A DNA stretch of 64,000 nucleotides from assembly GCA_030278955.1 (NCBI GenBank), contig JAOANR010000003.1, positions 30,023,227-30,087,226 of the forward strand, in the 5' to 3' direction. The notes under the pieces were generated by a model that was not told where the DNA came from, ran no database searches, and worked only from the letters and a program-made list of their open reading frames with translations. The stretch's first letter is position 1. The number at the start of each line of letters is the position of its first letter. The translations under genes and the position numbers were made by a program. Of this stretch, positions 60,060 through 64,000 are shown in pieces. The DNA is from Hygrophila difformis. Its lineage: Eukaryota; Streptophyta; Magnoliopsida; Lamiales; Acanthaceae.

Positions 60060-60600
60060 TACATACCACGATGCCTGAAATGTAGCAAGCTTCATTTGAC
60101 TAAAGGATGCCCCAAACCTGGCGCATGTTATAGATGCGGTCGAGAAGGACACATGGTAGCGGAGTGTAGAACTCGCTCAGAAAATATTACGAAAAGGGAT
60201 GACCTTGCCAATGTTCCTGCCCAGCAAAACAATCAAGGGGGGATAAATGGGAATAATCAAGGACAAAGACCTCCTCAAAACCGTAACCAACAAGGGAATC
60301 AAGGAGGAGCTGTTGGAAGACTTAATGTGATTAATCAAGCAGATTTACCAACTCAAGGTGACATGATCGCAGGTACCTTTACCTCTTTAAGCGTACCTGT
60401 TAAAGTTTTGTTTGATTTTGGAGCAAGTTGCTAATATATTTCGTCGAGAATATTCTATAAATTAGAATTGCCTAAACATGAGAGAATTGGTTTGGGAATC
60501 CAATTTTGTATTATGCTCCAAGCGATACAATAGAATTCCTATAGCAACCAAGAATTTATAATTCTTGCGAACTTATTATCACATGCAACTTCGAGGGCGA
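60060..60600 (+). pseudogene. Gag/protease fragment of element E
   Basis: The primer site is joined almost directly to the gag zinc-knuckle region, so the leader, any leader ORF and the capsid domain are deleted. Visible: CLKCSKLHLTKGC and CYRCGREGHMVAEC knuckles, an Asn/Gln-rich linker, and the start of the protease. There the active-site motif reads FDFGAS instead of FDSGAS and a stop follows at 60432-60434. Residual protease homology (SSRIFYKLELPKHE) continues in broken frames. All of RT, RNase H, integrase and chromodomain is absent. The internal region totals only 676 bp between the LTRs, so the element can move only in trans. Confidence 0.85.
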
Positions 60601-60716
60601 AGTTGATTCTCAAGGTGGGTAGATTGTAATACCCGAGAATTTGTTCATAAGGTCACAAGCAACCTTAGAATGATACGCAACTTTGAGGACGAAGTTGATT
60701 CTTAAGGAGGGTAGAT
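60585..60716 (+). repeat. Duplicated PPT2/LTR-start module, 92-bp offset
   Basis: A hairpin (AACTTCGAGGGCGAAGTT), a purine tract and an LTR-like start TGTAATACCCGAGAA occur at 60585-60640. They occur again, slightly changed, at 60677 onward, where the real 3' LTR begins at 60717. Confidence 0.85.
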
Positions 60717-60785
60717 TGTAATACCCGAGAAATTACCCGAAAGAATTTCATTAGCTAAATCCATTTAGCTTATTATTATTATTAT

Positions 60786-60845
<60 letters not shown>

Positions 60846-61574
60846 ATTTATTGTCAAATAGGATAGTAACTTATAATTGCCATTTCTAGTATTAGAATTA
60901 TACGAAAAGTGTGATCCACAAGAGAGATCGATATTAGAAAATATGAAATGATTCAGCAAATAGCCTTATTACTTCTTGAGTGACCCTCGATTATGCCATA
61001 GTAATCATTCCTAAATTATTTCCACCCATTACTTCTTAATAACGCACACTAATAATGAGAATCATTCCTTCCTGGAGCGTTTAGTAATCATTCCTAAATC
61101 ATTCCCATCATTCATATCCGATTTGGTGACAATGTATCATCATTCCTGGAGCGTTTCTGATCATCGTGCCTACTGAAGCGTTTCTGTTCCTCCCAGCTAC
61201 ACCAAATAATGGGAATTAAATTGGAGACTCCAACCATTGCTGTAGTTAAGGCCTTAGGAGATCCTGCACCAGTAAATACTCCTCCTAAACTTCCCATTTG
61301 AAAGAATTCGGACAATGTGTGAGCGGGGCAGATCTTGTTCCAAATTCTCCAGATTTCCGAATCCCGAATTCTAGTGGCAGTCACTGGAGTGGAATTCCGG
61401 GATTGTGGTTTGGTTTTCCATCCGGAAAAAGGGCTATACAGTAGGTGGCGCATTTCGTTTCTATTTCCTATGTTACTCTCAAGGTTGTGGCTGTCGTCAC
61501 TTTCAAAATCCTCCAACGCCAACTATTAAGGATGTAAGTTGATTCTTTTTACACCAAGTTTTGGTTGTGTAAAC
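60717..61574 (+). mobile_element. 3' LTR of element E, interrupted
   Basis: Copy of 57503-58325 until 61574, where a minus-strand LTR has inserted. TAAAC (61570-61574) should recur beyond the window if the insertion is simple. Contains a longer (TTA)n tract (about 60770-60845) than the 5' LTR (about 57557-57597). Confidence 0.9.
60770..60845. repeat. (TTA)n/(AAT)n microsatellite
   Basis: Interrupted ATT repeat, much longer than the allelic tract in the 5' LTR. Confidence 0.95.
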
Positions 61575-61924
61575 TGTAACACCCCGGTTTTTGGTCACCC
61601 AGGTCGGGATGTCACCGCCACACCTCCCTAGCAAGACACGGTTTCCCCGAGCTTGCTAAAGAGATGCAAGGCTATGGTTTTTCAGTATTTAAAACATTCA
61701 AACAGCCCATTCATGTATAATTTAAAAATAATACATCAAAGTTGCAGCGGAAAAATAATATTTACATATATGTATCGCAGCGGAATTTAAATATAGGGCC
61801 AACATGGCCTAATCACGGGTTAAATAGGCCCGTTCATGCAAGATCTAGTCTAATACAAAAATTCAAAATAATATATCATCCCAAACTTCCCGTGTATGCA
61901 TATGACGATGCATAATTCTCAACT

Positions 61925-63429
61925 CTGAAAGAAAAAGAAATAAAAATGGTTTGGTCAGCAAAAACTTGCTGAGTAAGTTAACACAAACATGATCATGAGG
62001 TTTCAAAGCCTTTAATTAAATTTAGTAAAAACATGCTTATAGGTAATATACAATTTAATTCATTCATCCACTAATAATTAATTGGCATGATTCCAAACAC
62101 GGATTTCCACATGAGCATAATTCAAATTCCATGGTAAAATAACCGCAAGACATAATTTAAAGGCACAATTTGAATAAGGAAAATATTCAAGTATTTCAGG
62201 ATTTCACTCTTCCTCTTTTATTCGATATAATCTAGTATAATTTGTTCTTGGGGAATCGAACCCGCAAGAAAACAAACAATCGCCCTTGGGGAATCGAACC
62301 CGCAAGAACTCACATACATCCTAGGGAATCGAACCCATAGGAATCAACACATATTGTGGGGAATCGAACCCGCAGAAAGACACACCCTGGGGAATCGAAC
62401 CCGCAAGGTTTGACACGGACATCCTGGGGAATTGAACCCGCAGGAAAACATACACCCTGGGGAATCGAACCCGCAAGGCTTGACACAGACATCCTGGGGA
62501 ATCGAACCCGCAGGGACACGGACGCCCTTGGGTAATCGAACCCGCAAGGTCAAAACAAGTTTCACAAATTTCACACGTTTCAACGTATAATTTCACTAGT
62601 CGCTGTTTTGCTCCAAAAATATTTAAAAATTCATTTTAAGCCGGATCATTCTGAAAATTTACCGGTAACTCCGAAACACAGAGATGAACAAGTTTCATGT
62701 TTTAAGTTTTTCAATCCGAGATACGGAAGTAGGTGAAAAATGTCAACCTTTAACAGGATATTAATCTGTCCGAAAATTCTGACATCAATTTCAAGGTTTC
62801 AAGATCTACCATAGCAAACTAGCTCCAAATTTGATGAAATTTTACAGAGAGATATCTAAGACATATACCTACAACTTTCATGTTTGGCTAAAGTTCCAAA
62901 TCGGTTTAGATCTAATGTCAAAAACGTCATCAAGTTCGAAACTAATTTTGTTCAAGTTTCTCGATTTCGGTACGAACGCAGATCGGATCGGCTCAGGTTC
63001 GGAGGTTCAAATCTTAACGAAAAATTCTAAAATTTTACAGAGATGTTCTAAACGCATAGATCTACAATTCTTATGTTCAACGCCAATCCTAGATCGGTCT
63101 AGATCTAAGGTAAAAATCACCAACAAGTTCGAACTAGAGTTCTGTCACGAATTCCAAGATCCAGATTTAATGCAGTTCGGTTTCGAGTGAATTTCATATA
63201 TCAAATCATCATGAAAATTTCTGAAAATTTTACAGTAGATAGATCTAAGCCTAAGTAACGTTTTTCGTGTTTTAAGTTTTCTCGTTTGAACAGTTTTAAG
63301 GTTCCTAAAAATTCGTGCACAGCCGTTGCGCCGTTAAGATTTCATGTTGACAGATTTTACGTTCTTGGTTTAAATCGTTAGATCGGGTGTATTCTAAATT
63401 CTCCCAAAACCATAGTAAGGTTAACTTAC
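61925..63429 (-). other. Predicted LTR intron with branch-point hairpin
   Basis: Sense donor ATCTGTAAGTTAACC at 63429. Hairpin CAGCAA-GTTT-TTGCTG at 61956-61971 followed by AC. Acceptor CTTTCAG ends at 61925, 30 nt after the hairpin. Confidence 0.6.
62247..62550 (-). repeat. Array of nine tRNA T-arm / B-box-like hairpins, ~35-bp period
   Basis: Nine units with plus-strand core GGGGAATCGAACCC (sense GGGTTCGATTCCCC). Seven contain GGTTCGATTCC exactly, one has GGTTCAATTCC, and the last reads GGTTCGATTAC. Flanks pair as CTTG/CAAG or CTG/CAG, giving a T-arm-like hairpin with a seven-base TTCGATT loop. No matching A-box or acceptor stem, so these are not tRNA genes. Confidence 0.88.
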
Positions 63430-63748
63430 AGATCTATGGATGTCCGGAATCGTCGATTCGGAGGCGTGGCTTCCAGTCCACCGTTTATCTCCTTGATTCG
63501 TCGGGTTCTTCGTCCTCGATCCGGATATGGGGTTTAGAATAGAAAAAGAGGTTTAATTAGTATTCGTTTTCGAATCAAAACTGGTAAGGAAGGGATCAGA
63601 TCTTACCACGATGACGGGAGTCTTTGGATTTTCGTCCAACTCAGTCTCCTCTCTTGCCTTCGTGCCTCCGACGACTCCGGGATTAGGGTTTCGACGTATA
63701 GAGAGATTTCGTAGGGTTTCATAAAGAGTTGGGGCTTCCAAGAGGGTT

Positions 63749-63756
63749 TATTTATA
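63749..63756 (-). promoter_or_regulatory. TATA box of the 61575 LTR
   Basis: Sense TATAAATA, 320 bp before the predicted splice donor at 63429. Confidence 0.6.
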
Positions 63757-64000
63757 GATAACTAAGACTAGAGCGTCCAAGATCTGACTCTAAGAGTCTA
63801 GAGTCGAAAGATGTTCAACCGAAAGTCGAAAAATCCGGAATTGGGCGAGAAAATCGCGGAACGCCGCGACTGCGCTGCTGGCGCGCACTTGGCGCGGGAA
63901 TCCCTTTCAAAGCGCGCGGACACCGCGCCATCCTGGCCTGGACTTTGGTCTGGGCCGGGTCGTGCGATCCGTCGTGCTTTTCCACCTCTCTTTCGGACTT

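Larger units (their letters stand above)
61575..64000 (-). mobile_element. LTR (minus strand) inserted in element E, runs off the window
   Basis: Starts TGTAACACCCCGGTTTTTGG and is very similar to 41124-43831, including the GC block (about 63880-63970) and TATA box, but with a different intron array. Its other edge is beyond 64000, so solo or full-element status is unknown. Confidence 0.88.

Noticed and set aside
62247..62550. CRISPR array or tRNA gene cluster
   Set aside because: Repeats of ~14-20 bp with short related spacers in plant DNA are not CRISPR. Only the T-arm part of a tRNA is present, with no acceptor, D- or anticodon arms.
62310..62596. Overlapping minus-strand ORFs in three frames
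   Set aside because: Artefact of the 35-bp T-arm-like array, not a protein gene.

Overview
This window is plant nuclear DNA, most likely from a eudicot, and it is a nest of transposable elements. The evidence is Ty3-type LTR retrotransposons of two plant clades (Tekay-like chromoviruses with a C-terminal chromodomain, and an Athila-like element with a tRNA-Asp primer site), a Stowaway MITE, Helitron ends and AT-rich intergenic sequence. Only one protein gene looks host-derived: an F-box-like gene lying inside the Athila element. I see no rRNA gene, tRNA gene or CRISPR array. An assembly gap of exactly 500 N lies at 16491-16990.

Layout. 1-588: 3' end of a Tekay-like pol and its flank. 589-3171 (+) and 3293-6572 (-): two solo LTRs with perfect 5-bp target-site duplications. 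8017-16490 (+): Tekay-like element with 5' LTR, tRNA-Met-type primer site, a leader coiled-coil ORF and gag-pol, cut by the gap. 16991-34170 (+): Athila-like element with partial 5' LTR, gag-pol, an F-box gene with one predicted intron, and a 3' LTR. 34171-40065 (-): 5' end of another LTR element with its own leader coiled-coil ORF. 41124-45911 (-): a gag-only Tekay derivative (element B), into whose leader element A is inserted (3' LTR 45912-48397, intact gag-pol to 53114, minus strand). Element A has lost its 5' end at a block of long palindromes (53115-53919). On the other side of that block lies a scrambled PIF1-like helicase pseudogene (53920-55510) that ends at a Helitron 3' terminus facing a second one. 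56646-56917: Stowaway MITE. 57503-61574 and beyond (+): an internally deleted Tekay derivative (element E), whose 3' LTR is interrupted by another minus-strand LTR that runs off the window.

Main observation. All eight long LTRs that use a tRNA-Met-type primer, or belong to that kindred, share one architecture on their sense strand. A TATA box is followed about 300 nt later by a splice donor (GTAAGT-like). Then come 0.8-1.8 kb of intron-like sequence, a hairpin of the form CAG...CTG immediately followed by a branch-point-like AY, and 27-34 nt further on a pyrimidine tract and an AG acceptor. The hairpin stem changes from LTR to LTR with compensating bases. In seven of the eight LTRs the predicted intron also holds a short hairpin motif, tandemly repeated in six, whose sequence differs by subfamily (GCCGG-loop-CCGGC, GATTGC-loop-GCAATC, TTGCC-loop-GGCAA, and a tRNA T-arm/B-box look-alike). 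I infer that these LTRs carry a spliceable intron with a changing hairpin cassette. This is a sequence-based prediction only.

How parts may work together. Element A keeps an uninterrupted gag-pol from the capsid domain onward. Element B keeps gag but has lost all of pol. Both share LTR architecture and primer-site kin, so a B-like element could be mobilised in trans by an intact relative. Sequence around the gap (about 15.48-18.33 kb) is rich in one-base indels and should be treated as poorly polished.
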